A DNA stretch of 64,000 nt from Exiguobacterium sp. Leaf196 (GCF_001423965.1 NZ_LMPV01000001.1:509908-573907); one strand, 5' to 3'; positions 1-9,423 are shown, counted from the stretch's first letter. The notes: generated by a model from the sequence alone, not told the origin. Translations and numbers: made by a program.

Positions 1-165
1 GTTACGGTCGATGAGGACGCTACAGTCGAACAAATTGCTGAAGTCTACAATGACGGTTCGATGTCAGATGAGGAATACGTCAACTGGTTGATCAAAAATA
101 ATGATGTTGAGACAAAACATGTCATCTCAAAAAGCAAAATCGTTGTACCAATCGCACAACAATGA
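1..165 (+). CDS. yneA: YneA-like cell-division suppressor, C-terminal part (partial)
   Basis: Only the last 54 codons and the stop lie in the window, read in frame from base 1. The visible residues look like the second half of a LysM peptidoglycan-binding module: an NN pair in the middle and a closing KIVVPIAQQ like the usual end of that fold. The gene directly precedes a YneB-type recombinase and YnzC, which is the order I recall for B. subtilis yneA-yneB-ynzC. There YneA is an SOS-induced division inhibitor acting at the membrane and wall. The identity rests more on that order than on the fragment, and another LysM protein is possible. Any promoter and SOS box would lie left of base 1. Confidence 0.6.
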   Translation, partial: VTVDEDATVEQIAEVYNDGSMSDEEYVNWLIKNNDVETKHVISKSKIVVPIAQQ

Positions 166-204
166 CAAAATGGAAAAGTTGTGAAAGAACGAACAGGGAT
201 GTGA

Positions 205-864
<660 letters not shown>

Positions 865-865
865 G

Positions 866-909
866 AAGCAAGTAACCCGTCGACTGACGCGGTTAACTTG
901 CTTTTTTTT
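866..909 (+). terminator. Rho-independent terminator after yneB
   Basis: Arms AAGCAAGT and ACTTGCTT with further pairing toward the loop, then a run of eight T. It ends the yneA-yneB unit. Confidence 0.85.
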
Positions 910-977
910 GTAAGCTCTTTTACAGTAAGAATACAATTGAACTACTCAAGTTTGAGTCATAGAGAAAGAGGGATTCC

Positions 978-1214
978 ATGTTATCACAAGAACAATTAGA
1001 TCGAATTAATGCATTAGCGAATAAATCAAAAGTTGAGCCGTTATCGGAAGCGGAAACGGCAGAGCAAAAAGAATTACGTGCAGCGTATCTCGCAGCATTC
1101 CGTGGATCGTTCAAAAACCAACTCATGGGTATGAAAATCGTCGATGAAGAGGGAACGGACGTAACACCTGAGAAATTGAAACAAGCACAAGAAGAAGAAC
1201 GGAATAAACAATAA
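978..1214 (+). CDS. ynzC: DUF896 protein YnzC
   Basis: A 78-residue, strongly charged helical protein of the DUF896/YnzC family, whose members are 70-80 residues long. It starts MLSQEQLDRINALANKSK and has the family core ELRAAYLAAFRGSFKNQL before an acidic, lysine-rich tail. The B. subtilis protein is a small helical hairpin; its function is unknown to me. It sits after yneB and before tkt, as in Bacillus, but here a terminator on each side makes it its own transcription unit. The ribosome site is AAAGAGGGA, seven bases before ATG. Confidence 0.88.
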   Translation: MLSQEQLDRINALANKSKVEPLSEAETAEQKELRAAYLAAFRGSFKNQLMGMKIVDEEGTDVTPEKLKQAQEEERNKQ

Positions 1215-1236
1215 TCGTTCGTTTCTTTTATAGAAG

Positions 1237-1268
1237 AAAGAGGTCTCGCGCAAGCGGACCTCTTTTTT
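1237..1268 (+). terminator. Rho-independent terminator after ynzC
   Basis: AAAGAGGTC pairs with GACCTCTTT around a short loop (one mismatch) and is followed by T6. Confidence 0.85.
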
Positions 1269-1388
1269 GTTTAGAGCGAGTAGATGAGGAAACATTGTAC
1301 GATAGCAATACATCTTAATAGCGATCTTTCATGGATTCATGCATCCTGTATGAGTCGACAGAACGGCTATAGATAGCGCATTCATTTT

Positions 1389-1441
1389 AATGTGACATAC
1401 TATTTAGAAAAGTTGTATCACATTTAAGAGTGTGCTAAAAT
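1389..1441 (+). promoter_or_regulatory. tkt promoter with overlapping inverted repeat
   Basis: A -35 TTGTAT (1413-1418) and a -10 TAAAAT (1436-1441) are separated by exactly 17 bases. An inverted repeat AATGTGA (1389-1395) / TCACATT (1418-1424) overlaps the -35 box. The arms are 22 bases apart, too far for a standard CRP/FNR site (spacer 6), so the binding factor is unknown. Confidence 0.55.
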
Positions 1442-1478
1442 GAGTAGGAATTTGTGAAAAAGAGAGAGGATGATTGTT

Positions 1479-3458
1479 TTGACGAACATGACGACAGTAG
1501 AACAATTAGCAATTAATACGATTCGTACCTTATCGATTGATGCCGTACAAAAGGCGAACTCGGGTCACCCAGGTATGCCAATGGGAGCAGCACCAATGGC
1601 ATTCTCGCTTTGGGCGGATCATATGAACCACAACCCTAAAAATCCAGAATGGTTCAACCGCGACCGTTTTGTACTTTCAGCCGGACACGGTTCGATGCTT
1701 CTCTACTCACTCCTCCACCTATCGGGATATGATCTATCGATGGATGATCTAAAATCGTTCCGTCAATGGGGATCAAAAACACCGGGTCATCCGGAATACC
1801 GTCACACGGCTGGTGTAGATGCAACAACGGGTCCACTTGGTCAAGGGATCGCGATGGCAGTTGGTATGGCGATGGCAGAACGTCATCTTGAAGCAAAATA
1901 CAACCGTGACGATCTCAACGTCGTTGATCACTTCACATACGGAATCTGTGGAGACGGAGACTTGATGGAAGGTGTTTCAGCGGAAGCTGCTTCACTCGCA
2001 GGTCACCTTGGTCTTGGAAAATTAGTCGTATTGTATGATTCAAACGATATCTCACTTGATGGCGATCTCGACAAATCATTCTCTGAAAACGTCCAGAAGC
2101 GCTTCGAAGCGTATAACTGGCAAGTCATTCGCGTAGAAGACGGAACGGATATCGATTCCATTTCGAAAGCAATCGCGGCGGCACAGGCAGAGACGACAAA
2201 ACCGACATTGATCGAAGTCAAAACAGTCATCGGTTTCGGTTCACCGAACAAATCAGGGAAGTCGGCTTCTCACGGTGCACCACTTGGTGAAGCAGAAATC
2301 AAATTGACGAAAGCAAGCTACATTTGGGATCACGAAGAGTTCTACGTACCTGAAGAAGTCAAATCATTGTTTGACGAGCGGATCGTCCAACGTGGTGCTT
2401 CTGCAGAAGACGCATGGAACGAGACAATGAAACAATACGAAGCAGCGCATCCAGAATTGCATGCTGAACTCGTTCGCGCGATTGCAAACGAATTGCCAAG
2501 CAACTGGGAAGCAGACCTTCCGACATACGACTTGTCGTCGAAAAAAGCAACGCGTCAAACAAGCGGAGAAGTCTTGAATGGTCTCGCGAAGAACGTTCCG
2601 ACATTGTTCGGTGGTTCAGCTGACCTTGCAGGATCAAACAACACGATGCTTAAAGGCGAAGCAGACTTCGATATCGATCCAAGCGGTCGCAACATCTGGT
2701 TCGGGGTACGTGAATTCGCAATGGCAGCAGCTGTCAACGGTATGGCACTTCACGGCGGCGTCATTCCTTACGGCGCGACATTCTTTGTCTTCTCGGATTA
2801 CCTCCGTCCGGCGGTTCGTCTTGCTGCATTAATGGGACTTCCATCAATCTTCGTCTTGACGCACGACTCGATCGCTGTTGGTGAAGATGGTCCAACACAC
2901 GAGCCAGTCGAACACTTGATGAGCTTCCGTGCAATGCCGAACGTCACGATCTACCGTCCAGCAGACGGAAAAGAGACGATCGCAGCATGGAAAACAGCAG
3001 TTCAAGCAAAAGATAAACCGACACTCCTCGTCTTGACACGTCAAGGTCTTCCTGAACTTGAAGGTACGACGACAGAGGGTGCTGAAAAAGGTGGTTATGT
3101 CATCGCTGGTGACGTTACGAAAGCTGATACACTCTTGCTCGGTACTGGTTCAGAAGTTCACCTTCTTGTCGAAGCACAAAAAGAACTTGGTGAATCAGCA
3201 GCTGTCGTTTCACTTCCATCATGGGAAGTATTCGAAGCACAATCAGCAGAGTATAAAGAATCGGTTCTTCCAAAACACATCACGAAACGTGTAGCAATCG
3301 AAGCAGGGGCTTCACTCGGTTGGTACAAATATGTAGGAACAGAAGGACAAGTCATCGGAATCGATCGTTTCGGCGCATCTGCTCCTGGAGACTTCCTCTT
3401 GAAAGAATACGGCATGTCTGTTGAGAACGTTTTAGCGACTGTCAAGCAACTCGGATAA
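1479..3458 (+). CDS. tkt: Transketolase
   Basis: Transketolase moves two-carbon ketol units between sugar phosphates in the non-oxidative pentose phosphate pathway, using thiamine diphosphate. The protein is about 659 residues, the usual full length. Visible motifs are the N-terminal [11 protein letters not shown], the thiamine-diphosphate GDGDLMEG, the [11 protein letters not shown] loop, and the Pyr-domain segments [21 protein letters not shown] and YRPAD. I prefer the TTG start at 1479, because the ribosome site AGAGAGAGGA (1461-1470) overlaps the upstream ATG at 1470; an ATG at 1488 is also possible. Its position after ynzC and before yneF matches Bacillus. It has its own promoter and terminator. 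rpiA at 49.0 kb serves the same pathway. Confidence 0.97.
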   Translation: MTNMTTVEQLAINTIRTLSIDAVQKANSGHPGMPMGAAPMAFSLWADHMNHNPKNPEWFNRDRFVLSAGHGSMLLYSLLHLSGYDLSMDDLKSFRQWGSKTPGHPEYRHTAGVDATTGPLGQGIAMAVGMAMAERHLEAKYNRDDLNVVDHFTYGICGDGDLMEGVSAEAASLAGHLGLGKLVVLYDSNDISLDGDLDKSFSENVQKRFEAYNWQVIRVEDGTDIDSISKAIAAAQAETTKPTLIEVKTVIGFGSPNKSGKSASHGAPLGEAEIKLTKASYIWDHEEFYVPEEVKSLFDERIVQRGASAEDAWNETMKQYEAAHPELHAELVRAIANELPSNWEADLPTYDLSSKKATRQTSGEVLNGLAKNVPTLFGGSADLAGSNNTMLKGEADFDIDPSGRNIWFGVREFAMAAAVNGMALHGGVIPYGATFFVFSDYLRPAVRLAALMGLPSIFVLTHDSIAVGEDGPTHEPVEHLMSFRAMPNVTIYRPADGKETIAAWKTAVQAKDKPTLLVLTRQGLPELEGTTTEGAEKGGYVIAGDVTKADTLLLGTGSEVHLLVEAQKELGESAAVVSLPSWEVFEAQSAEYKESVLPKHITKRVAIEAGASLGWYKYVGTEGQVIGIDRFGASAPGDFLLKEYGMSVENVLATVKQLG

Positions 3459-3470
3459 TCATTTCCGGAA

Positions 3471-3503
3471 AAACGGGTCCGATCTTACGTCGGACTCGTT
3501 TTT
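3471..3503 (+). terminator. Rho-independent terminator after tkt
   Basis: AAACGGGTCCGA pairs with TCGGACTCGTTT (one wobble) and is followed by a short T run. Confidence 0.8.
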
Positions 3504-3581
3504 CATCTATTATCATCTATGCAAACAATTGGAATTATAGTATAGTAAAAAGCGACGTTTTAAGTTAGAGGAGGAAGCAAC

Positions 3582-3812
3582 TTGGCTACATGGATTTGGA
3601 TTTTAATTGCCCTTCTTTGCTTGGTAGCAGGTGTCGCCCTTGGTTTCTATATCGCTCGTCGATACATGATGAACTACTTGGAGCAAAACCCACCAATCAA
3701 CGAAGATATGATTAAGACATTGATGATGCAAATGGGTCAAAAGCCATCACAAAAGAAAGTCAACCAAGTGATGCGTTCAATGAGTGGTTCAATGAAATCA
3801 CCTAAAAAATAA
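3582..3812 (+). CDS. yneF: YneF family small membrane protein
   Basis: A 76-residue protein starting at TTG, placed seven bases after GAGGAGGAA, which settles the start. One N-terminal membrane helix (about 4-25) is followed by [22 protein letters not shown] and a [14 protein letters not shown] tail, all close to the UPF0154/YneF family. The function is unknown; the family is conserved in Firmicutes, usually next to transketolase, as here. The topology is probably N-out or signal-anchor with a basic cytoplasmic tail. Confidence 0.9.
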   Translation: MATWIWILIALLCLVAGVALGFYIARRYMMNYLEQNPPINEDMIKTLMMQMGQKPSQKKVNQVMRSMSGSMKSPKK

Positions 3813-3820
3813 GCTGCACG

Positions 3821-3847
3821 AAAGGGGACCAAATGGTCTCCTTTTTA
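3821..3847 (+). terminator. Rho-independent terminator after yneF
   Basis: AAAGGGGACC, loop AAAT, GGTCTCCTTTT, then T residues. Confidence 0.8.
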
Positions 3848-3933
3848 TTTGCTATTTTTTAGAAAGAGAACTAATCTAAAATGTGAGACTATTTCAAATA
3901 ATCATAGGATTTTAAAAAAGGGGGGAGACTTGA

Positions 3934-5685
3934 ATGGGAGTCTTCAGGAAACTCGGTTGGTTTTTCCGACGAGAATGGAAAGCGTATAGTCTTGGGGTCA
4001 TCTGTTTGATTTTTGTGGCAGGGTTAGAACTTATTCCACCGAAGGTCATCGGAACGACAGTCAATGGTCTGAGTGAAGGAAGCTTGACGAAGAATGATTT
4101 GATTCGTCTAGCTGGTACATTGTTACTCATCGGGGTCGCGACGTATTTCATTCGTTATTTTTGGCGTTTTCACATTTTCGGTGCATCGATTCGCCTCGGG
4201 CGATTGTTACGCAGTCAATTGTATGGTCATTTTTCAGATTTGGATCAATCGTTCTATAAGAAATATCGCAGCGGAGATTTGATGGCACATGCGACGAACG
4301 ACGTACAAGCTGTTTCGATGACAGCGGGGGCTGGCATTCTAACGCTCGTCGACTCGTTGACAATGGGGAGCTTTGTCATCATCACAATGGTCACGACGAT
4401 CAGCTGGAAATTAACGCTCGTGTCACTTTTGCCAATGCCACTGATGGTCTATTTGACGTCACGCTACGGTAAGATGTTACATTCCCGTTTTCATGACGCG
4501 CAAGAAGCGTTCTCTGATTTGAACGATAAGGTCGCGGAGAGCATCAGTGGTGTCCGTGTCTTAAAAGCAACAGGGGAAGTCGAATCCGACGTGCAGACGT
4601 TTACCGATCTGTCTGATGACGTCGTTCAAAAGAATCGTCGTGTGGCGAAAATTGATGCACTGTTTGATCCGACGATTTTTGGATTAGTCGGTCTATCGTA
4701 TATCATCGCGGTCGGCTATGGCGCCTACTTGTTACGACAAGGCGAAATCCGGATTGGTGATATCGTTTCCTTCACTACATATCTTGGTTTATTGACGTGG
4801 CCAATGCTCGCCTTCGGTTGGTTGTTCAACATCGTTGAACGGGGTCGTGCTTCCTATGACCGGATCGAACGGATGCTTGCGATCGAACCAGAAATTAAAG
4901 ATGCGAAGGAAGCAGCAACGAGTGTCTCGTCACCAGAACTTCATGTCGGGATTAAACGATTCATCTATGACACGCAACCGGTCCTTCAAGAGATCGATGT
5001 GACGTTGAAGCCTGGGAAATCGCTTGGGATCGTCGGAAAGACGGGTGCTGGGAAATCGACATTCGTTCGTTTGTTATCGCGTGAATATGACGTTAAACAA
5101 GGCGCGATCACGATTGGCGGACGAGATATCAAACAATTGACACGAGACACCGTCCGTCGCCAAATAGCGATCGTTCCGCAGGATCATTTCCTGTTCTCTG
5201 CTTCGATTGCGGATAATATCGCCTTTGCAAAACCAGATGCATCAATGGAAGACATCATGGAAGCAGCACGTATCGCAGCAGTCCATGAGGACATTCTCGG
5301 CTTTAAGGAAGGATACGCGACGATGGTTGGGGAACGAGGTGTCACGTTATCTGGTGGTCAAAAACAACGGATCTCGATTGCCCGGGCGTTACTAGCAGAC
5401 TGTCCGATTTTAGTACTAGATGATGCCTTGTCTGCAGTCGATGCCAAAACCGAGGAAGCGATCATCCATCACTTCCGGACGGCGGATCACGACCAAGCGC
5501 AAATCATCGTTGCCCATCGCCTGTCCGCTGTATCGCATACTGATGAGATCATTGTCCTTGAACATGGTCGGATCATCGAACGGGGCACACATGAACAGTT
5601 ACTCGCTCACGACGGTTGGTACAAAGAGACATACGACCGCCAGCAACTAGAATCACTCGTCGAACAAGGAGGGCGTTCTGAATGA
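3934..5685 (+). CDS. bmrC: ABC exporter half-transporter, BmrC/YheI type
   Basis: A 583-residue half-transporter with six predicted membrane helices (about 20-310) and a C-terminal ATPase. Walker A is GKTGAGKST, the signature is LSGGQ and Walker B is ILVLDDALSAVDAKTE. The residue after the Walker B Asp is Asp rather than the catalytic Glu, the mark of the degenerate subunit in heterodimeric exporters such as B. subtilis BmrC (YheI). The ending GWYKETYDRQQL also resembles YheI. It overlaps the next gene by four bases (ATGA), so the two subunits are probably co-translated. A multidrug export role is inferred from family. The ribosome site AAAAGGGGGG precedes the ATG. I see no BmrB-like leader peptide upstream. 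Confidence 0.88.
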   Translation: MGVFRKLGWFFRREWKAYSLGVICLIFVAGLELIPPKVIGTTVNGLSEGSLTKNDLIRLAGTLLLIGVATYFIRYFWRFHIFGASIRLGRLLRSQLYGHFSDLDQSFYKKYRSGDLMAHATNDVQAVSMTAGAGILTLVDSLTMGSFVIITMVTTISWKLTLVSLLPMPLMVYLTSRYGKMLHSRFHDAQEAFSDLNDKVAESISGVRVLKATGEVESDVQTFTDLSDDVVQKNRRVAKIDALFDPTIFGLVGLSYIIAVGYGAYLLRQGEIRIGDIVSFTTYLGLLTWPMLAFGWLFNIVERGRASYDRIERMLAIEPEIKDAKEAATSVSSPELHVGIKRFIYDTQPVLQEIDVTLKPGKSLGIVGKTGAGKSTFVRLLSREYDVKQGAITIGGRDIKQLTRDTVRRQIAIVPQDHFLFSASIADNIAFAKPDASMEDIMEAARIAAVHEDILGFKEGYATMVGERGVTLSGGQKQRISIARALLADCPILVLDDALSAVDAKTEEAIIHHFRTADHDQAQIIVAHRLSAVSHTDEIIVLEHGRIIERGTHEQLLAHDGWYKETYDRQQLESLVEQGGRSE

Positions 5686-7445
5686 ATCATGATATCAATG
5701 AAAAAGCCGTCCTGAAACGATTGCTTGATTTCGTCAAACCGTTCAAAAAGCAAGTCAGCATCGCTTTCATCCTGCTGTTCATTACGACAGCGGCAAAACT
5801 CGGGGGACCGTATCTCGTCAAGATTTTTATCGATGAATATGTCGCACCGGGTACGTATCCGATAAAGGAAGTTGCACTTTTGTTTACGGCGTACTTGTTA
5901 TTGCATACGACAGGGATCATCGTCGATTACTTGCAAGCATTTGAGTTCCAAAAGATTGCCTTACAAGTCATTCAACGCTTGCGTATCGATGTCTTCCGAC
6001 ACGTCATGCACTTACGACTCGCTTATTTTGATCGAACGCCTGCTGGGGTACTCGTCTCCCGGATCACGAACGATACGGAAGCGATTAAAGAACTCTACAT
6101 CGGTGTCTTATCGACATTCGTGCAAAGCGGTGTCCAGTTGATTGGGACATATATCTTCCTCTATCTGTTAGAACCGCGACTCGCGACGATTGCGTTATTG
6201 TTGTTACCACTGTTTTATTTCATCATTTGGATTTACCGGAAGTATTCGACGAAGTATTACGCGGAAGTCCGCGATTTACTGTCGAAAATCAATGCCCAAC
6301 TGAATGAATCGATCAACGGGATGGCGATCATCCAGCAGTTCCGCCAAGAAAAGCGTCTAATGGCAGAATTCGAAGAGACGAACGTCGCTCATCAAAACGG
6401 TCGTTACAAGAACTTAAAGCTTGATAGCTGGTTACTACGACCCATCATCGAATTGTTACTGGCGATTTCGATTGCGACACTTGTGACGTACTTTGGTGTC
6501 TTATCATTCTCGCAAACAGTCCAAGTCGGTGTCGTTTACGCTTTCATCAGTTACATGGAGCGAATTTTCCAACCGGTTCAGCAAATCATGCAACAATTGT
6601 CTGAGTTCCAACAAGCTGTCGTCTCGGCAGACCGTGTATTCAAGGTGCTCGATACGGATGAACCGGAACCAACGAAACAGCTCGAAGGGGATGCACGTGT
6701 GTCGGAAGGACATATCGTCTTTGAAGATGTTCGCTTTAGTTATGATGGAGAGAAAGATGTTTTGAAAGGAATTTCATTCGAGGCGAAAAAAGGACAGACG
6801 ATTGCCCTCGTTGGTCATACGGGAAGCGGAAAAAGTTCAATCATCAACATCCTGATGCGATTTTACGCTTACCAATCGGGTCGGATTTTGATCGATGGTC
6901 AACCGCTCGAGCAGTTATCGGAGGAAGAACTTCGGAAGCATGTCGGACTCGTCCTGCAGGATTCATTTTTGTTTACGGGTACGGTCGCGGATAACATTCG
7001 ATTGTTCGACAGTTCGATTTCCTTTGATCGTGTTGAAGCGGCCGCGCAGTTCGTTCAAGCCGACGGATTCATCAATCAACTCGATCAGCAATATGACAGT
7101 CCCGTCGCCGAGCGGGGTGCGACATTCTCCGCTGGAGAACGTCAGTTGATTTCCTTCGCACGCACAATGGCACGGGATCCGAAAATCCTGATTCTCGATG
7201 AAGCGACAAGTTCGATTGATACGGAAACGGAAGAAAAAGTCCAAGTGGCGCTCGAACGGATGCGCGAGGGTCGGACGACGATTGCCATTGCCCACCGATT
7301 ATCAACGATTCAAGATGCTGATTTGATTCTTGTATTGCATCAAGGGGAAGTGATCGAGCAAGGTAACCATCAAGAATTGATCGCGCAAGATGGACTGTAT
7401 AAGAAGATGTATCAACTGCAATCTGGTCATGTCACGGTCTCTTAA
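5682..7445 (+). CDS. bmrD: ABC exporter half-transporter, BmrD/YheH type
   Basis: A 587-residue partner of the preceding subunit. The membrane domain spans about 20-310, with the YheH-like stretches GGPYLVKIFIDEY and SRITNDTEAIKELY. The ATPase has Walker A GHTGSGKSS and Walker B ILILDEATSSIDTETE with the catalytic Glu intact. Its signature is FSAGERQ instead of LSGGQ. So one composite ATP site would be canonical (BmrD Walker motifs with the BmrC LSGGQ) and the other degenerate, as in known heterodimeric drug exporters. It overlaps bmrC by four bases and ends at a strong bidirectional hairpin. The substrate cannot be read from sequence. Confidence 0.88.
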   Translation: MNHDINEKAVLKRLLDFVKPFKKQVSIAFILLFITTAAKLGGPYLVKIFIDEYVAPGTYPIKEVALLFTAYLLLHTTGIIVDYLQAFEFQKIALQVIQRLRIDVFRHVMHLRLAYFDRTPAGVLVSRITNDTEAIKELYIGVLSTFVQSGVQLIGTYIFLYLLEPRLATIALLLLPLFYFIIWIYRKYSTKYYAEVRDLLSKINAQLNESINGMAIIQQFRQEKRLMAEFEETNVAHQNGRYKNLKLDSWLLRPIIELLLAISIATLVTYFGVLSFSQTVQVGVVYAFISYMERIFQPVQQIMQQLSEFQQAVVSADRVFKVLDTDEPEPTKQLEGDARVSEGHIVFEDVRFSYDGEKDVLKGISFEAKKGQTIALVGHTGSGKSSIINILMRFYAYQSGRILIDGQPLEQLSEEELRKHVGLVLQDSFLFTGTVADNIRLFDSSISFDRVEAAAQFVQADGFINQLDQQYDSPVAERGATFSAGERQLISFARTMARDPKILILDEATSSIDTETEEKVQVALERMREGRTTIAIAHRLSTIQDADLILVLHQGEVIEQGNHQELIAQDGLYKKMYQLQSGHVTVS

Positions 7446-7455
7446 AAAAATAGCT

Positions 7456-7500
7456 ATAAAAAAAGCCTGCCAGGCGATCTCGCCCGGCAGGTTGTTTGTT
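7456..7500. terminator. Bidirectional terminator between bmrD and the SH3/3D gene
   Basis: CCTGCC..GGCG pairs with CGCC.GGCAGG. An A run lies on the left (a T run for the minus-strand gene) and a T-rich tail on the right. Confidence 0.8.
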
Positions 7501-7504
7501 TTGA

Positions 7505-8431
7505 TTAGTAGACTGTAACTGTGACGTTTTGGCGACCCCAGTTGAGTGCTTCTTGTTGTGAACCAACGAGAAGATCAAGACGGTTACCTTGGATTGCGCC
7601 ACCACGGTCGAGTACGATTGCTTCACCAATGCCTTCGATGTGCATACGTGTACCGATTGGATATTGCGAAGAAGCTGCTACGATACGCATACCATTGTAC
7701 GTGATCGTATTTGTAACGTCATAACCGCTTGCTGTCAACGCACGACCATTGTAGAGTTGGCTACCATTGTTAGATGGGTCGTTCGTGTAAGCACTGACGT
7801 TCATCGTCACTTTTGTACCTGATTTTGCAGGTGTTGATTGTTTTGTTGCAGTTGCTGGTTGAGCTGCTGCTTTTGGTGCTGGCTTCGCAGCCGGTTGAGC
7901 CGCTGGCTTCGCAGCTGGTTGAGCCGCTGGCTTCGCAGCTGGTTGAGCTGCTGGTGCTTTCGCTACGCTACCGAGTGTTGTATATGCACTGTGTACATAG
8001 CGTGTTTTACCGTCGATTGTTGTTTTGATCCATGCACCGACTTTACCTTCTACGTTGACTTTTTCACCTTTGTAGAGGTTACCGACATCTTTCGAGCTTG
8101 TCGTTGGTTGTGTGCGGACATTTAATACTGCCGTAGTAACTGTAGCTTTTTTAAAGTCGAATGAGCCTGCTGCAGACGTATACGCGCCATGGACATAACG
8201 TTTTTGACCGTTAATGTGTGTTTGGATCCATGCGCCAGAACGTCCTTCGACATTTAATGTTTGACCTTTATATACATTGCCTACGTCTGCTGATGCAGTT
8301 GTAGGTGCTGTGCGTACGTTGAGTACTGGTGTATTTACTGTTACCGTTTCTGAGGCAGCCTCTGTCTCTTGGGCAAATCCTACTGATAGAGCTGTTGCTG
8401 CAAGACCGGCAGCGAAAACTGCTTTTTTCAT
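7505..8431 (-). CDS. Secreted cell-wall protein: two SH3b domains, Ala/Pro/Lys linker, 3D domain
   Basis: The 308-residue product starts MKKAVFAAGLAATALSVG, an export signal probably cut after QETEAA. Two bacterial SH3 repeats follow (about 29-85 and 94-150), each with VLNVRT.PTT, VGN.YKG and W(I)..T..G..RYVH. A linker of repeated AAKPAAQP units (about 160-200) leads to a C-terminal 3D domain with PIGTRMHIEG, LDRGGAIQGNRLDLL and EALNWGRQ. The 3D family is related to lytic transglycosylases of the YocH/resuscitation type, so a wall-remodelling role is likely. One of the three family Asp residues appears replaced (SSQYPIGT where DP..PLGT is usual). The start at 8431 is fixed by the AGGAGGA site. 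A WalR-like box lies upstream. Confidence 0.85.
   Translation of the reverse strand: MKKAVFAAGLAATALSVGFAQETEAASETVTVNTPVLNVRTAPTTASADVGNVYKGQTLNVEGRSGAWIQTHINGQKRYVHGAYTSAAGSFDFKKATVTTAVLNVRTQPTTSSKDVGNLYKGEKVNVEGKVGAWIKTTIDGKTRYVHSAYTTLGSVAKAPAAQPAAKPAAQPAAKPAAQPAAKPAPKAAAQPATATKQSTPAKSGTKVTMNVSAYTNDPSNNGSQLYNGRALTASGYDVTNTITYNGMRIVAASSQYPIGTRMHIEGIGEAIVLDRGGAIQGNRLDLLVGSQQEALNWGRQNVTVTVY
7870..7950 (-). repeat. 24-bp tandem repeat coding the Ala/Pro/Lys linker
   Basis: At least three near-identical copies of a 24-base unit containing GCAGCTGGTTGAGCCGCTGG (read on the plus strand). They encode repeated eight-residue AAKPAAQP units in the SH3/3D protein. Copy number is likely to vary between strains. 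Confidence 0.7.
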
Positions 8432-8735
8432 TATTGATGTCCTCCTGACATATGCTGTGTTTACTGTTCCTACTTTACACGGCAAATCTGACTTGTGCGT
8501 TTACAGGTCAATGTCATTCGAGTTACAAACTGAGCTTGTATGACAAGAAGATTGCAAAAGAACAGTTTTTGTCATCGGTAGGACATACTAATTATGAAAA
8601 ATAGACATTTATAGGTCTTTTGACTTACTTTCAATGAAATATTCGAACAATTTAAAAGGAAAAAGACTTAAATATAGAAACTATGTCATCCTTTTATCGT
8701 CTAGTGATGAAAAAGTGAAATAGGTGATACGCAGA
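8432..8735. other. 304-bp gene-free region upstream of the SH3/3D gene
   Basis: No coding sequence. The right-hand part is AT-rich. The part near the gene carries the ribosome site and the hexamer array described separately. I could not assign -35 and -10 boxes with confidence. Confidence 0.6.
8500..8527 (-). promoter_or_regulatory. WalR-like direct-repeat box
   Basis: On the minus strand the order is TGTAAC-N5-TGACAT-N5-TGTAAA, three hexamers with an 11-base period. The WalR (YycF) consensus is two TGTWAH hexamers five bases apart. The outer copies match fully and the middle one differs at two positions. It lies about 70-95 bases before the start of a YocH-like wall protein; yocH is a classic WalR target. 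Confidence 0.5.
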
Positions 8736-9155
8736 TCAATACTTGACGATCGTCGTCACACCAAACGCTGTCAGATAGGAACGATGGTACAATTCCTGCA
8801 TCCAATCGTTAGCGGAAAGCTGAAACGTGCCGTGAATCGTTTGGTACGTTCGTTGTTGAATATTGATGTCAATCGGCTCTACTAGTGGAGCGGACGGTAG
8901 ATGGTCATGCATGCTGTCATTTTGATTTTCAATGTAGAGTAATTCGAGGACATCTCCTTCTTCCATATAACGCTCTAAGTAAATCATGAACTCCCATTGA
9001 TCAGCACCATCAATCGTATAAAGGTAAGACATCGTGAATCGTCCTTGCTTCAAGGAGACATATTCAAGCGGTTCGACTTCATCTACGTATAATCGAGGAA
9101 GATCGTCAGGTACATAAAAGGGACGGGAACTAGCTAAGAACGTAAGAGCAGACAT
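8736..9155 (-). CDS. Hypothetical protein, 139 residues
   Basis: I do not recognise this protein. It is acidic, mixed alpha/beta in character and has no signal peptide or membrane helix. It begins MSALTFLASSRPFYVP and contains two similar stretches (LYTIDGADQWEF and QLSANDWMQELY). The start follows GGAGGTGC, a good ribosome site. It is alone between the SH3/3D upstream region and the terminator of the Spo0E-like gene. Codon use resembles its neighbours, so it is probably a real lineage-specific cytoplasmic protein. Confidence 0.65.
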   Translation of the reverse strand: MSALTFLASSRPFYVPDDLPRLYVDEVEPLEYVSLKQGRFTMSYLYTIDGADQWEFMIYLERYMEEGDVLELLYIENQNDSMHDHLPSAPLVEPIDINIQQRTYQTIHGTFQLSANDWMQELYHRSYLTAFGVTTIVKY

Positions 9156-9183
9156 AAAGCACCTCCATCAGAAATAAGAAGTC

Positions 9184-9219
9184 ATAAAAAAGTCAGCATT
9201 CGCACTCGAATGCTGACTG
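9184..9219 (-). terminator. Terminator of the Spo0E-like gene
   Basis: A perfect hairpin GTCAGCATTCG, loop CACT, CGAATGCTGAC (9192-9217), with an A6 run on its left that reads as T6 on the minus strand. Confidence 0.85.
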
Positions 9220-9228
9220 GATCGTGCA

Positions 9229-9423
9229 TTAGGATAAGAGCGGTTCGTTTGAACCGTGAATGGTATAGTTTTGGACCGTCCGTGAATATTCTAAAAGTAG
9301 GACGTCGAGTTCATGGCTAAGTTGCAAAACACGCGGGGAGGTGAAGCTGGACTGGTCAGCTTGATGATATAATTCGCTACGTTTGGCTTCAATGGCTAAC
9401 GTCAATAGTTGTTGTGTCGTCAT
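9229..9423 (-). CDS. ynzD: Spo0E-like aspartyl-phosphate phosphatase (YnzD position)
   Basis: A 64-residue protein with the Spo0E family pattern: a first helix ending in EAKRSELYHQA, then SPRVLQLSHELDVLLLEY, which holds the S.x.LS..LD.LL..Y signature. Family members form a helical hairpin and remove phosphate from Spo0A-P or related response regulators. The start at 9423 is set by AAGGGAGACC; the upstream in-frame ATG lacks such a site. It precedes ccdA as ynzD does in B. subtilis, though here it is on the opposite strand. It is striking in a probable non-sporulating lineage; its partner may be another response regulator. Confidence 0.8.
   Translation of the reverse strand: MTTQQLLTLAIEAKRSELYHQADQSSFTSPRVLQLSHELDVLLLEYSRTVQNYTIHGSNEPLLS

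Noticed and set aside
1389..1424. CRP/FNR site at tkt
   Set aside because: TGTGA and TCACA are present but 22 bases apart instead of six, so this is not a normal site for that family.
7870..7950. CRISPR-like short repeats
   Set aside because: The 24-base units are contiguous without spacers and code in frame for the Ala/Pro/Lys linker.
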